Origin: Haliscomenobacter sp040401995
GTDB taxonomy: Bacteria > Bacteroidota > Bacteroidia > Chitinophagales > Saprospiraceae
Direction: 5' to 3'
DNA length: 64,000 bases
Assembly (NCBI GenBank): GCA_040401995.1
Contig: JBBANM010000026.1
Coordinates: forward strand, 1-64,000
In this document: positions 8,793-18,021 of the stretch, one piece after another
Position numbering within the stretch: the stretch's first letter is position 1
How the letters are laid out: the number at the start of each line of letters is the position of its first letter
Translations under genes and position numbers: made by a program
The notes under the pieces: model-generated
What the model was told of the DNA's origin: nothing
Database searches by the model: none
What the model saw: the letters and a program-made list of their open reading frames with translations, nothing else

Positions 8793-10469
8793 TCACTTCA
8801 TTTCTCGAAAAAATCGGCTTCCTTTTCGCCAAGCTTGGATAAAAAACAGCCCTAAAACGGCTGCAACGACATAAGCAATCTGGGCGGATTGTGCTTCATG
8901 TATGGTATAAAACCACTGCGCCAACACGATTGCCGCAAGACCCAATAAAGCCAGTAGCCATTGTCGGGCGGCCAAATAAAGCAAACGCGCGCCGATGAGA
9001 ATATCGGGGGTACGCGTCTCCAATTCCCCTCCTTTGATTATGTCTAAAGTTTTACGCAGCTCATCAGGTAGTGCCAGTAAATTGACCAAGGTGCCTTGGA
9101 ATAGATTGCGAACAAAACCTAACCAGCCCCCTTCTTGGTCTTTCACCATCGCTAAAGCATAGGGGCGTACCACTTCAAGCGGATTGAGCGTAGGGTCAAG
9201 GCTGTTGCACAACCCAAGTAACAAAGTAAGCGCCCGATTGAGCAATACCCAGTCTTTGGGAACCAATACAGTTCCAGTGATTCCGCTGACGCCAATTTCT
9301 TTGATTAAATCTACCATGCTGTTGTTGAAGGGATTGACCTCGATATCTTTGAAGTTAAGCCCATCCAGTTTGACCTCATTTTGCAAAAAATTGCGCATAG
9401 CTGTGATCATTTTCGCCGCTATGTTTTCTGCCTCGCGCCCCTCGGCCAGAAAACCCATTAGGCGGATGGCTTCGATGATGCCTTGGGTATCGTTTTTTAC
9501 CGCTGATTCAATCAATTTGGGGATGCCTTGGCGCAATCCATTGTTGATTTGCCCCGTTGCACCAAAGTCAAGCAAAACCAATGTACCGTCGGCTTGAACT
9601 AGGATGTTGCCGGGATGAGGATCAGCGTGATAAAACCCGTCTTTGAGCACCATCTGACTATATGCCCGCAACAAAGTACTGGCCAAGGCACGTCGATCGA
9701 GTCCCCAGGCGTCAATTTGCTCTAGGTTGGAAATTTTGACTCCTTCATGCCAGGTGCTGGTCATTACGCGCCGCGAGGAAAATTGAGGATGGAGTACCGG
9801 AATCACCAATCCTACTTCATCCTGGAGGTTAATGCTAATTTTTGACATAGAAGCTGCTTCCCTTTCAAAATCCAGCTCCTCCTCAATCATCTGGCGCACT
9901 TGTACGTAGGCATAATCCATCCCTTTTATGTTGTAAAACCAAGCGCTAACCTGGATCAAACGGCGGATGATCTCCAAGTCAATATGGGCCAATGCTTCGA
10001 TATCGATGTGCTGGACTTTGACGACTACTTCGGTTCCATCTTTGAGTTGAGCTCGATGGGCTTGACCAATGGAAGCTGCGGCAATGGGGATGGGTTCGAA
10101 CCGTAAAAATAAGGTTTCAGGGGGTTCACCCAACTCGCTGATGATGCGCTGACGTACCTGCTCGTATGGGCGGGCAGGAATTTTATCTTGGAGTTCTTCT
10201 AAAGGTTTTTGGAAAGTTTCGGGCAAAAAATTGCTGAGAATGGATAGCATTTGCCCGATTTTTATGAAAAGGCCATCCAATTGCAAGATGGCCCGTTTTA
10301 CCCTTTCGGCATTGCGTTGATGTAGTTTTTCAATGCGCAGATCATAAAAACGAGAACCCCAAATGCGCTTGCCTAATTGTAAAAAGAGGTAGCTGAGCAT
10401 TACCCGCAGGGCGGTACTGTATGCTTTGCGAAAACGCTGGCCGCCAGTGAGTCGTTTTTTTTCAGACAT
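8793..10469 (-). CDS. ABC1/UbiB/AarF-family atypical kinase
   Basis: A 558-residue member of the UbiB/AarF (ABC1) family. Visible signatures are KIGQ (about residues 70-73), the Ala-rich nucleotide loop AAASIGQAH (130-138), a lysine in VVVKV (151), the catalytic loop HADPHPGN (281-288) and DFG (301-303). Hydrophobic segments near the C-terminus (about 495-545) suggest membrane anchoring, as in UbiB. UbiB supports ubiquinone synthesis; Bacteroidota generally use menaquinone, so a broader role in isoprenoid-lipid handling is more likely. It follows riboflavin synthase on the same strand with a gap of 119 bases, so it may be transcribed separately. Confidence 0.88.
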   Translation of the reverse strand: MSEKKRLTGGQRFRKAYSTALRVMLSYLFLQLGKRIWGSRFYDLRIEKLHQRNAERVKRAILQLDGLFIKIGQMLSILSNFLPETFQKPLEELQDKIPARPYEQVRQRIISELGEPPETLFLRFEPIPIAAASIGQAHRAQLKDGTEVVVKVQHIDIEALAHIDLEIIRRLIQVSAWFYNIKGMDYAYVQVRQMIEEELDFEREAASMSKISINLQDEVGLVIPVLHPQFSSRRVMTSTWHEGVKISNLEQIDAWGLDRRALASTLLRAYSQMVLKDGFYHADPHPGNILVQADGTLVLLDFGATGQINNGLRQGIPKLIESAVKNDTQGIIEAIRLMGFLAEGREAENIAAKMITAMRNFLQNEVKLDGLNFKDIEVNPFNNSMVDLIKEIGVSGITGTVLVPKDWVLLNRALTLLLGLCNSLDPTLNPLEVVRPYALAMVKDQEGGWLGFVRNLFQGTLVNLLALPDELRKTLDIIKGGELETRTPDILIGARLLYLAARQWLLALLGLAAIVLAQWFYTIHEAQSAQIAYVVAAVLGLFFIQAWRKGSRFFREMK

Positions 10470-10588
10470 GATTAAAAAGACGAATCGGATTTATTTGCCG
10501 ACCCATCACCTGAAAGAGACATTTCAACTTTGGGTAAAGTTGCAATTTAAGATAGCTGGAGTTTTGAGGCCTTTGCTAAAATGATAGC

Positions 10589-11194
10589 CTATTTGCCCGC
10601 ATTTAGATACAATGCCGCATATTTCGCAATGTACTTGCCTAGGATGTCAAATTCCAGGTTCACCCGATCGCCAATTTGCAGGTTTTGAAACGAAGTATGG
10701 TGGTAGGTATAAGGGATAATGGCCACTGAAAAACGGTTCTCCACCGGATTGACAACGGTTAAACTCACCCCATTGACGCAAATAGAGCCTTTATCCACTA
10801 GCAGATGCTCAGGGGTAGGGGTGTATTCAAAATGGAAATACCAACTGCCATCTAGGTCTTCAATGCCGATACATTTTCCGGTAGCGTCAACATGACCTTG
10901 TACGATGTGGCCATCCAATCGGCCACCAGAAATCATGGCGCGTTCCAAGTTGAGCAAATCGCCAACCATTAAATTGCCCAAATTGGTGCGGCGCATGGTT
11001 TCCTCAACGGCGGTTACAACATAAGATGCGTTTTCGTCAATTCCCACTACAGTCAGACATATCCCATTGTGGGAAATGCTTTGATCAATTCTTAATTCAG
11101 TAGCTAATGGGCTGTGGATGGTCAAGTGTACATTAGTGCCTTCGGTGCGGATGGCATTTACTACACCCATTTGCTCAATGATTCCAGTAAACAT
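10589..11194 (-). CDS. ribE: Riboflavin synthase (alpha chain)
   Basis: A 201-residue protein that dismutates two 6,7-dimethyl-8-ribityllumazine molecules to riboflavin, the last step of vitamin B2 synthesis. The start is the ATG that gives MFTGIIE, the near-invariant N-terminus of the family; a longer frame beginning at 11227 adds 11 unlikely residues. Two homologous lumazine-binding halves are visible, each with an N-G-[IV]-[CS]-L-T-V segment (SHNGICLTVV and VNGVSLTVV), and ISGGRLDGHIVQGHVD joins them. The length is normal. No FMN riboswitch was seen upstream, and no other rib gene is in the window. Confidence 0.95.
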   Translation of the reverse strand: MFTGIIEQMGVVNAIRTEGTNVHLTIHSPLATELRIDQSISHNGICLTVVGIDENASYVVTAVEETMRRTNLGNLMVGDLLNLERAMISGGRLDGHIVQGHVDATGKCIGIEDLDGSWYFHFEYTPTPEHLLVDKGSICVNGVSLTVVNPVENRFSVAIIPYTYHHTSFQNLQIGDRVNLEFDILGKYIAKYAALYLNAGK

Positions 11195-11272
11195 GGTTGC
11201 TAAGTGATAGAAACAAGCGCGATGCACAACGATATGGTAGTTGTGTATCGCGTTTGTTTCCAGATGAGAATA

Positions 11273-14080
11273 TTATTTTCCTCTAATCAATTCAATATAT
11301 CCCTTCAACAGATCTTTTGATTCGGTGGTACCTCCTACGCGCTGTTCAAATACTCGACAAACGTAGTAATAAACGCCATCCTCTAATTGATCGCCGCTGG
11401 TATTGGTTCCGTTCCAGTTCAGCGCCGGATCGGATGTAGAGAACACCAATTGTCCCCAACGGTTGAAGACTTGGAAATCCACCCGATCAATGAAACAGAA
11501 CGGATAAGGAACAAACAAGTCATTTTTGCCATCCCCATTGGGGGTAAAGGTATTTGGCAAACGGTAACTTGGACAGTTATCGACACAAATGGAGTTGCTC
11601 GGTACACTTTCATTGCCATTTTGGTCAAAAGCCGTCACCCGGTAACAACCAGCAATACCGATTGGCGGCTGATGTTCAGCGCTCAATTGGTTTGGTGAAT
11701 TGATGGTGTTGACTTTGCTGAAGTTACTTTTTTCATCCGTAGCATAATAGATGTTATAACCCGCAACGTCGGTGGCTTCAGGACATTGATCAGTTGGGCG
11801 CGTCCAGCGCAAGGTGTTGAACAACTTGCTGGCGTCGGCACAGTTGATCGGTTTGTCACAAATGGTCTCTACCGTCAACTTAGGTGCACAAGGCGGCACA
11901 TCATCACGCGGGGTAGCACATACTATCTGCGAGAAGTTGATCAAGGGGGTTCGGATACCCGTAATGCCATAAGTGCCCAGCGACTTGATTTTATAACAGT
12001 ATTCCTTGCCGTTGATCAAGTTTTTGTCGATGTAGTTCGGTTGCGTTGTCGTAGTTAAAGAGTCAAAACCACCGCTGGCATTCTTTTTCAGTACCACGTA
12101 ACCATAATTGTTCCAAGGCGTAGTGGATTGCCATGACAAACGATTGGCCTTATCCGTAGGCGCTACAGTTAAGAATACCGAACTGGCCACCGACGTAGTG
12201 CCCAAAGGCGCATTGGCTATGCTGGCGGTAAAGAACCGCACCCGATAGGAATATCCAGTTGCCGAGGTACGCAAACCCGTATCCAAGAAACAAGTATCGT
12301 TGGCATTTTTAAACGTATTGCTGGTGTATTTGGCAATGCTTTTGTAAGTATTATCGGGTGGATTGATGCCGTCTCCGCGGATGAGTTCATAAATATAAGG
12401 CCCGGGATTGGCAATGGTATCCAAGTCGTTGGGTTTAGGTTTCGTCCAACACACTTGAATACTGCCCGTTGTCGGATCCGTTTTGACCACATCAGCTTGG
12501 ATCATCAGAGGTAAATTGCGGTTCAATTGCACGCAAATTTCCTTGGAAGGCAAGCTTTCTACCAGGTTATAGGCGTATTGCCCACCTGGCGTAGTTCGGG
12601 CAAATTCGGCCACAATTCGATAACAGTAGGTTTTACCCTGTTCCACTTTCGTGTCCACATAAATATACCTACCCAGCGAATCTTTCCGGATGTTGAACGG
12701 CGTCAATTGTTCATATCCGCGCCCGGCCAGTCCTGGTCGACAAGTATCGGGCGGGAAGGAGCTACTGCCTATCCGCCTCCATACGGTGAACCCGCGGAAG
12801 TAGTTGTCTTTGGCGCCTTCGCAGACGTAGGGTTTATCCCAACTCACAACAATGTTTCCACGTCCTGGAGTGGCGCGCACCCCTGAAGGTGGCGGCCCTA
12901 CGACTTTTATCCTGACGGTTTTGAGGGTGGCTAACCCCGCCGTATCTCGCCCAATAATATAGTCATCCACCCCTCGGAAGATGACCGAATAATACTGATT
13001 GGAAATATGCTCGCAGGTGGTGGCCCAGCGGAAGGTTTTGATGACTGGCTGCACTTCGTATATGCCTCTAGGAGCTGGGGGCAAAAAAGTAGCTGGACTT
13101 ATCTTTACTTGGAAAGGACCGCCGAGGGCAGTCAATCTTACTTTCTGCGTGCGTTCATCGATGGGTGCGGTGGCACGAACTTTAAAATCCAATACTTTTC
13201 CAGCAACGACACAAATCTCGGTAAACGGCGTTTCAACAACCGGCGGACGGTTATCGCAGCTTTTTACTAAGATTTGCATATCGCGAAGTACCGTATCCAT
13301 CGGGAGGCCATCGCGGTATTCGATGATGATCATGGCCAGGTTGTATTCTCCTTCGCGCTGGGGCGCCTCCCAAACGATGTCGCCGGTTATTTCATTGATT
13401 TTCAAATTATTGCGGGGTCCGGGGTTGATCTGGTTGGGATACAGGTAATTGGGGACGGGCAAACGCACATCCTGAAGCGGCACCACCAAGCGATAGGCTA
13501 AACTATCCCCATCGGAATCATAGGCGTTGGGGTTGTGGATAAAAGTCTGGCCTACGCAAGCAATATCTATCGGCGGTTGCAACAAAACTGGCGTGTTGTT
13601 ACAACCTTGAAACTGCGGATTGGGGAAAGTAAAACTGGTTTGGATATAGAACTTTACTTGCTCGGAGTTGGGGAAGTTTACATTCAAGATTCCCCCGTTG
13701 CGGTTGGGGTCGCTCATCGATAAAACATAAGTACCCCGCGCCGGATAAGTATGAATGGCCACGTAGATGTTTTTGCGGGTATCATTTTCGAGCAATTCCC
13801 CTTTGGCTTGGCCATTGCGATCCAGCGGCCCGTTGACGCGGGCAACTCGATTGCGGGTGCCGTCGCCCCAGAGCAACTCCAGGGTATCGCGGTCAACCTG
13901 CGCACTACTGGCTTTGGTATAAGTCACAATGGTAGCTCGAACGGTCAAGCTAACTACGCAGTTGCCCACTTGCTCAACGGTGATTTCACCAGCACGGTTG
14001 TGGGTTGCCCAAGCGGAGGCGCTTAAGCCGCAAAAAGCCAATGCAAAAACGATCAACGATTTAAATACAAAACTCTTCAT
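11273..14080 (-). CDS. Secreted protein with FN3-like domains and type-B T9SS sorting domain
   Basis: A 935-residue protein with a signal peptide (cleavage near SAWATH). The N-terminal half has Ig/cadherin-like stretches (DIACVGQTFIHNPNAYDSDG, then GDIVWEAPQREGEYN), a PKD-like arrangement common in gliding-motility-associated proteins. Fibronectin-III-like modules follow. The C-terminus has NTFTPNGDGKNDLF, FNRWGQLVF and DGVYYYVCRV, the gliding-motility-associated (type-B, TIGR04131-like) sorting domain. It is therefore expected to cross the outer membrane by the type IX system and stay at the surface. Substrate and partners are unknown. The gene is apparently monocistronic. Confidence 0.85.
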   Translation of the reverse strand: MKSFVFKSLIVFALAFCGLSASAWATHNRAGEITVEQVGNCVVSLTVRATIVTYTKASSAQVDRDTLELLWGDGTRNRVARVNGPLDRNGQAKGELLENDTRKNIYVAIHTYPARGTYVLSMSDPNRNGGILNVNFPNSEQVKFYIQTSFTFPNPQFQGCNNTPVLLQPPIDIACVGQTFIHNPNAYDSDGDSLAYRLVVPLQDVRLPVPNYLYPNQINPGPRNNLKINEITGDIVWEAPQREGEYNLAMIIIEYRDGLPMDTVLRDMQILVKSCDNRPPVVETPFTEICVVAGKVLDFKVRATAPIDERTQKVRLTALGGPFQVKISPATFLPPAPRGIYEVQPVIKTFRWATTCEHISNQYYSVIFRGVDDYIIGRDTAGLATLKTVRIKVVGPPPSGVRATPGRGNIVVSWDKPYVCEGAKDNYFRGFTVWRRIGSSSFPPDTCRPGLAGRGYEQLTPFNIRKDSLGRYIYVDTKVEQGKTYCYRIVAEFARTTPGGQYAYNLVESLPSKEICVQLNRNLPLMIQADVVKTDPTTGSIQVCWTKPKPNDLDTIANPGPYIYELIRGDGINPPDNTYKSIAKYTSNTFKNANDTCFLDTGLRTSATGYSYRVRFFTASIANAPLGTTSVASSVFLTVAPTDKANRLSWQSTTPWNNYGYVVLKKNASGGFDSLTTTTQPNYIDKNLINGKEYCYKIKSLGTYGITGIRTPLINFSQIVCATPRDDVPPCAPKLTVETICDKPINCADASKLFNTLRWTRPTDQCPEATDVAGYNIYYATDEKSNFSKVNTINSPNQLSAEHQPPIGIAGCYRVTAFDQNGNESVPSNSICVDNCPSYRLPNTFTPNGDGKNDLFVPYPFCFIDRVDFQVFNRWGQLVFSTSDPALNWNGTNTSGDQLEDGVYYYVCRVFEQRVGGTTESKDLLKGYIELIRGK

Positions 14081-14166
14081 ACTCCGGGATATTTAAACAG
14101 CATGTCCCAAATTAACAATTCTTTGCTAAAACGGATTGCAAGTAATTGTACAAAGTAAGTAGTTTT

Positions 14167-15381
14167 TTAGTTGCAATCGACGCTCTCAATAAAATACCTT
14201 TTGTTGTTTAGCAATAATTGACCGCTGGTTTTTGGGGCAAGGCTGTATTCAAACGTACTGCCGTTATCAGAGACGAGGGTTAAAAAAGATTGGCTGCCCC
14301 TAGATTGGACTTTCCAGACACCAGCATTGCCATTTTGACCAGCAGCGGAAAAAGTGCTAAACGCATCGTTGCTTAGGTAGGAATCGTCGCCGGAGCGTTC
14401 ATATCTGCCACTGCTGCACAATTGGATGACTTTTTTTTCAGAATAACCGGATCCGGTGTACAAATAGGTGAGTCGTTTGCCGGTCAATTGCTGTTTCCAT
14501 TGCAGCGCTTCAGCCGATACTTGCGGTTTGCTGAATTGCACGCTATTGGCGATGGATTTTAGGGTAGTGGTGTGATTGGAAGTGAAATCGGAGCTAGCTC
14601 CTGCTCCGGCAATGCTTACCCCGCCGCCATTGGGCGACAATAAGGCAATCAAAGCAATGGTAACGGGCTGGCCTTCCGAGGTACCCGTCATGCTGATGAT
14701 CAATCCTTTGGAGCCGTAGTTTTGCATAGTCGTTTTGAGATAGGTATTGGATTTTGCGTCGGAAACATCGGTTGCGGTGGCGCGGATTTGGTCAAAATTG
14801 TTGTAGTTGTGGGGTGTTACCGCAAACTGCACCTTGCTGCTTGGTGCGGTGAGTGAATAACTGTTTTGGTTAAGTGCATACTGATAACCGACCGGCAACT
14901 GAAAACTAAACCCTGCGCTAGGGTCATTGACTTTTTGCCCGCTAGCTGTCGGCGCTTGCGTAGTGGCAGTTGTCTGGGTATTACCGCTACTACTGGCATT
15001 GTTGGTAGTAGGATTGCTGGCCATGGGGGCTGTCGGTTTATTCGATGTTTTTTGTAGGACAATGGTGACGCCGTCGGCAGTGAAATAGTAATCCCCTAGC
15101 AGTTTGGAGATGCTAAAACTGGCGATGTTGCCTTGGAAATAATAGTTGGCATTCATCATGCCGAGCGCTTTACTGGCCGCGAAGGGATATTGCACGCCTT
15201 GGAACACCACGATTCCTTCAAAATTTTCGCCTTTGGCGTTGACGGAAATGCTGAGTTGCGCTTGGGTGTTTTCGTATTGACCTACGAACGTGGTTTCTGT
15301 GTTTTGCCCAAAAAGCATAGTGTTGAATACAAGGTAAATAAATAAATAAATTGCAGTAAATAGGTGCTTTGATGTTTGCAT
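14167..15381 (-). CDS. Hypothetical secreted protein
   Basis: A 404-residue protein of no family that I recognise. A signal peptide runs to about LFGQN. Residues about 30-110 form a compact beta-rich unit (FVGQYENTQAQLSISV ... YYFTADGVTIVLQK) like extracellular lipocalin/DUF3471-type modules. A Ser/Thr/Asn/Ala-rich linker follows (about 112-150). The middle is weakly PsbP/DcrB-like in pattern (SFQLPVGYQYALNQNSYSLTAP). The C-terminal 110 residues begin LTGKRLTYLYTGSGYSEKK and end in a lone Cys. The linker implies two independently folding secreted domains. The neighbour at 15778-16128 has a similar short beta unit. Confidence 0.7.
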   Translation of the reverse strand: MQTSKHLFTAIYLFIYLVFNTMLFGQNTETTFVGQYENTQAQLSISVNAKGENFEGIVVFQGVQYPFAASKALGMMNANYYFQGNIASFSISKLLGDYYFTADGVTIVLQKTSNKPTAPMASNPTTNNASSSGNTQTTATTQAPTASGQKVNDPSAGFSFQLPVGYQYALNQNSYSLTAPSSKVQFAVTPHNYNNFDQIRATATDVSDAKSNTYLKTTMQNYGSKGLIISMTGTSEGQPVTIALIALLSPNGGGVSIAGAGASSDFTSNHTTTLKSIANSVQFSKPQVSAEALQWKQQLTGKRLTYLYTGSGYSEKKVIQLCSSGRYERSGDDSYLSNDAFSTFSAAGQNGNAGVWKVQSRGSQSFLTLVSDNGSTFEYSLAPKTSGQLLLNNKRYFIESVDCN

Positions 15382-15512
15382 GGAAATGGATTTGGATGTT
15401 TTTTAAATCTTCCCCAAAACGCTACGCGCTTTCTTTTTTATTGCATGGTAACATTTTCTTAAAACGCTAAGCGCCACCTGGAGACCAGATGGCGCTTAGA
15501 ATGACTCAAAAG

Positions 15513-15760
15513 GCAGGGTCGATTGGTTCTGGTTTTAACCCCGAAGGGGTGACAGGATTATAGAAAAATAACCGTGTTTATTTCGTTAATAAAAACCCCA
15601 AAGGGGTGGCATGATGAAATAAACCAGATAACGTACGGTCAATTGGACAAATAATGTCATCCCTTCGGGATTCAAATACACCCACATGCCATTTTTTCTA
15701 TAATCCTTTCACCCCTTCGGGGTTTAGAAATGTGGTTATTTTAGAACCAATCGAACCTGC
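15513..15760. repeat. MITE-like element, family III (GATTGGTTCT ends)
   Basis: Eighteen-base inverted ends with one mismatch: GCAGGGTCGATTGGTTCT at 15513-15530 and AGAACCAATCGAACCTGC at 15743-15760. Related ends bound 19540-19766 and 32793-33024. The interior has the palindromic motif CCCCGAAGGGGTGACAGG followed by ATTATAGAAAAA, the same motif class as the tandem array at 29402-29826. It occupies most of the 396-base gap before the gene at 15778. Confidence 0.75.
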
Positions 15761-15777
15761 TCGTAATGGTGCAAAAC

Positions 15778-16128
15778 TTACAGTCGCGTCGCTTCAATGA
15801 CCTGTCCTTGAACCGCAATCTGCAACTTGACCACTTTTTTGCTGTCGTCGCGGATAAAAGTTACGGTTCCGTCCATGCCCATGATCATGAAAATATCTGG
15901 ATCCTTAGCCGGCGACAATTCTGCCTTGCCTTGTCCTTCTAGTTCGCCCATGATTTTTCCACCTTCCAAAGTAACAAATACATTGCCCATACCACCGGTA
16001 TCGTATTTTCCGAGGTAAACTTTTACAGCAGCTGTATCCAAAGCGGCTGGAGCCGGTGCTGATTGTGCGGTGGCTGCGCCGACCATGAAAAACAAGCCCA
16101 AAAAGAGCGTGCAGAATAATGTCTTCAT
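15778..16128 (-). CDS. Small secreted DUF3471-like protein
   Basis: A 116-residue protein with a signal peptide (MKTLFCTLFLGLFFMVGAA, cut near TAQ). The mature part, YLGKYDTGGMGNVFVTLEGG, then MGMDGTVTFIRDDS, and KLQIAVQGQ, follows the beta-strand pattern of DUF3471-type modules that often sit at the end of beta-lactamase-like proteins, here on its own. It probably folds as a small periplasmic or extracellular beta structure. No catalytic residues can be named. It reads in the same direction as the larger secreted protein at 14167-15381, but a 396-base repeat-filled gap argues against one operon. Confidence 0.65.
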   Translation of the reverse strand: MKTLFCTLFLGLFFMVGAATAQSAPAPAALDTAAVKVYLGKYDTGGMGNVFVTLEGGKIMGELEGQGKAELSPAKDPDIFMIMGMDGTVTFIRDDSKKVVKLQIAVQGQVIEATRL

Positions 16129-16272
16129 AATGTGTTGGAATGTTGGTAAAGAGAGTATTGATTGCGTTGCAAATTAAAGCTTTTTCAGATCTTCTCCTTT
16201 ACCACGACCGAATTAATCGACTGATCTGGTAGATTGACGGACAATTTTTTTTTCAAGAGAGTGACATCATGC

Positions 16273-17151
16273 TTAATAAGGCATTGGAAAAATGTTCATC
16301 GCCTCTAAACAACTTGCCAGACTTTCCTTCCAATGCGGAATGCTTAAACCAAAAGTAGTCTTGAATTTGGCCTTGTTTAGCAAGCTATAATGAGGGCGAC
16401 TGGCCGGGGTAGGGTAGTCTTTACTTTCGATCGGGTGCACCTGACAAGAAATATCGGAGAGTTCAAAAATCGTTTTTGCAAAATCATACCAGCTGGTTAC
16501 GCCTTCGTTGCTATAATTGTAAATGCCAGGATTTTGGGCTGCTTTGCCGCTCAAAATCAAATCGGTGATGGCTTGCGCGAGATCAGCGGCGTAGGTTGGC
16601 GCGCCCACCTGATCATAAACTATACGGAGCTCTGGACGTTCGGCGCCCAAGCGGAGCATCGTTTTGACGAAGTTGGCGCCAAAACTAGAATACACCCAAG
16701 AAGTACGCAATACCACCGTTGCAGGGTTGTGTTGCAAAACCAATTGATCTCCCGCCAATTTTGTCTGGGCATAAACCCCCTGTGGCGTAGTGGGATCGTC
16801 TTCCGTCAATGGGCGGTTGCAGGTGTTGTGGTAAACATAATCGGAAGAAATGTGGATCAAGCGAGCGCCTTGCGTGTAGCAGGCGATGGCCAGATTGGCG
16901 GCGCCCCGGGCATTGATGGCATAACACAATTCTTGCTCCTGCTCGGCTTTGTCGACGGCAGTATAGGCGGCGCAGTTGATGCAGTATTCAAACTCATGTT
17001 GGGCAAAAAAAGTAGTGACTGCCTCTTGATTGGTGATATCCAACTCGAGCCGATCGGTAAAGGTGCAACGCAAGGTAGGGAAGTGTACAACCAGGGCTTG
17101 AAGTTCTTGACCTAATTGGCCATTGGCGCCTGTTACTAGGATTTTGATCAT
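16273..17151 (-). CDS. rfbD: dTDP-4-dehydrorhamnose reductase
   Basis: A 292-residue short-chain dehydrogenase that reduces dTDP-4-dehydro-L-rhamnose to dTDP-L-rhamnose, the final step of precursor synthesis for cell-surface rhamnose. The Rossmann motif GANGQLGQ is at residues 8-15, ISSDYVY at 101-107, and the catalytic YAQTK (YxxxK) at 127-131. The length is typical. The epimerase gene (17474-18016) lies upstream on the same strand; the genes rfbA and rfbB for earlier steps are not in the window. A MITE-like repeat lies in the 322-base gap between the two genes. Confidence 0.93.
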   Translation of the reverse strand: MIKILVTGANGQLGQELQALVVHFPTLRCTFTDRLELDITNQEAVTTFFAQHEFEYCINCAAYTAVDKAEQEQELCYAINARGAANLAIACYTQGARLIHISSDYVYHNTCNRPLTEDDPTTPQGVYAQTKLAGDQLVLQHNPATVVLRTSWVYSSFGANFVKTMLRLGAERPELRIVYDQVGAPTYAADLAQAITDLILSGKAAQNPGIYNYSNEGVTSWYDFAKTIFELSDISCQVHPIESKDYPTPASRPHYSLLNKAKFKTTFGLSIPHWKESLASCLEAMNIFPMPY

Positions 17152-17192
17152 GAGGGATCGTTTTTGGAATTTGGGAGAATGTATTTTTATGA

Positions 17193-17379
17193 AAGTTTAG
17201 CAATTCGCCTTCGGCGATGAGGCAAGCAAATTTTCTGCCACAAATTTCACAAATTTTCACAAATTAAAGCACGAACGCTGTTCGTGGAGGGTGCACAAAC
17301 GCCAGTTTGTTTCCTAATTTTTGAAAATTTGTGGCTACATTTTTAAAACCACTCCATCAAAGATGAGCGTGCTAAACTT
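17193..17379. repeat. MITE-like element, family II (AAGTTTAGCA ends)
   Basis: Inverted ends AAGTTTAGCA (17193-17202) and TGCTAAACTT (17370-17379) enclose a core with CGCCTTCGGCGATG, CACAAATT repeats, and 'CGAACGCTGTTCGTG'. Clear copies lie at 33911-34109 and 35334-35520. This copy sits between rfbC and rfbD and holds no gene. Confidence 0.8.
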
Positions 17380-17473
17380 ATACGTATTTTCAATAAGGAT
17401 GCCCTTTTATATTAAACGAAGTACATCCCCATAGAATATTTAATTCAGGTTGTGACCTTACAACTTGAAATAT

Positions 17474-18016
17474 TTAGCTGGCTACCTGCTCCATCAGCGG
17501 CAGCACTTGGTCTTTTTCCGACAAAATCGCATCACTCGGGTCAATACCCCAATCAATATTCAGCGAAGGATCGTTGAACAACACCCCGCCTTCATGCGCC
17601 TTGGAGTAGAAATTATCGCACTTATAGAAAAACTCTGCTGTAGGACTCAGCACCACATAGCCATGCGCAAAACCGCGCGGTACGTACAATTGCCGTTTGT
17701 TCGCTGCGCTCAGGCGTACGCTGTGCCAATGCCCGTAAGTAGCGGATTCGGGGCGCAAATCAAGCGCCACATCCAATACTTCGCCTTCCAACACCCGCAC
17801 CAATTTTGCCTGCGCAAATTCCCCTTTTTGGTAATGCAAACCCCGCAACACACCGTAAGTGGAGCGCGCCTGGTTGTCTTGCACAAAATGATTGGTAATG
17901 CCAGCTTCCGCAAAAGTATTGGCATTGAACGCTTCGAAAAAATAACCGCGCTCGTCTTCCCAAACTTTGGGTTCAAAAAGCAGCAAGTCGGGGATGGGTG
18001 TTTGGACAAATGGCAT
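17474..18016 (-). CDS. rfbC: dTDP-4-dehydrorhamnose 3,5-epimerase
   Basis: A 180-residue cupin enzyme that epimerises C3 and C5 of dTDP-4-dehydro-6-deoxy-glucose. Family signatures are DERGYFFEAFN (21-31), the catalytic His in LRGLHYQ (His61), LDVALDLR (81-88), PRGFAHGY (113-120) and the catalytic Tyr in FFYKCDNFY (about 131). It begins 5 bases after the der stop codon, so der and rfbC are very probably co-transcribed. Its product feeds RfbD at 16273-17151. Confidence 0.94.
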   Translation of the reverse strand: MPFVQTPIPDLLLFEPKVWEDERGYFFEAFNANTFAEAGITNHFVQDNQARSTYGVLRGLHYQKGEFAQAKLVRVLEGEVLDVALDLRPESATYGHWHSVRLSAANKRQLYVPRGFAHGYVVLSPTAEFFYKCDNFYSKAHEGGVLFNDPSLNIDWGIDPSDAILSEKDQVLPLMEQVAS

Positions 18017-18021
18017 GGGTC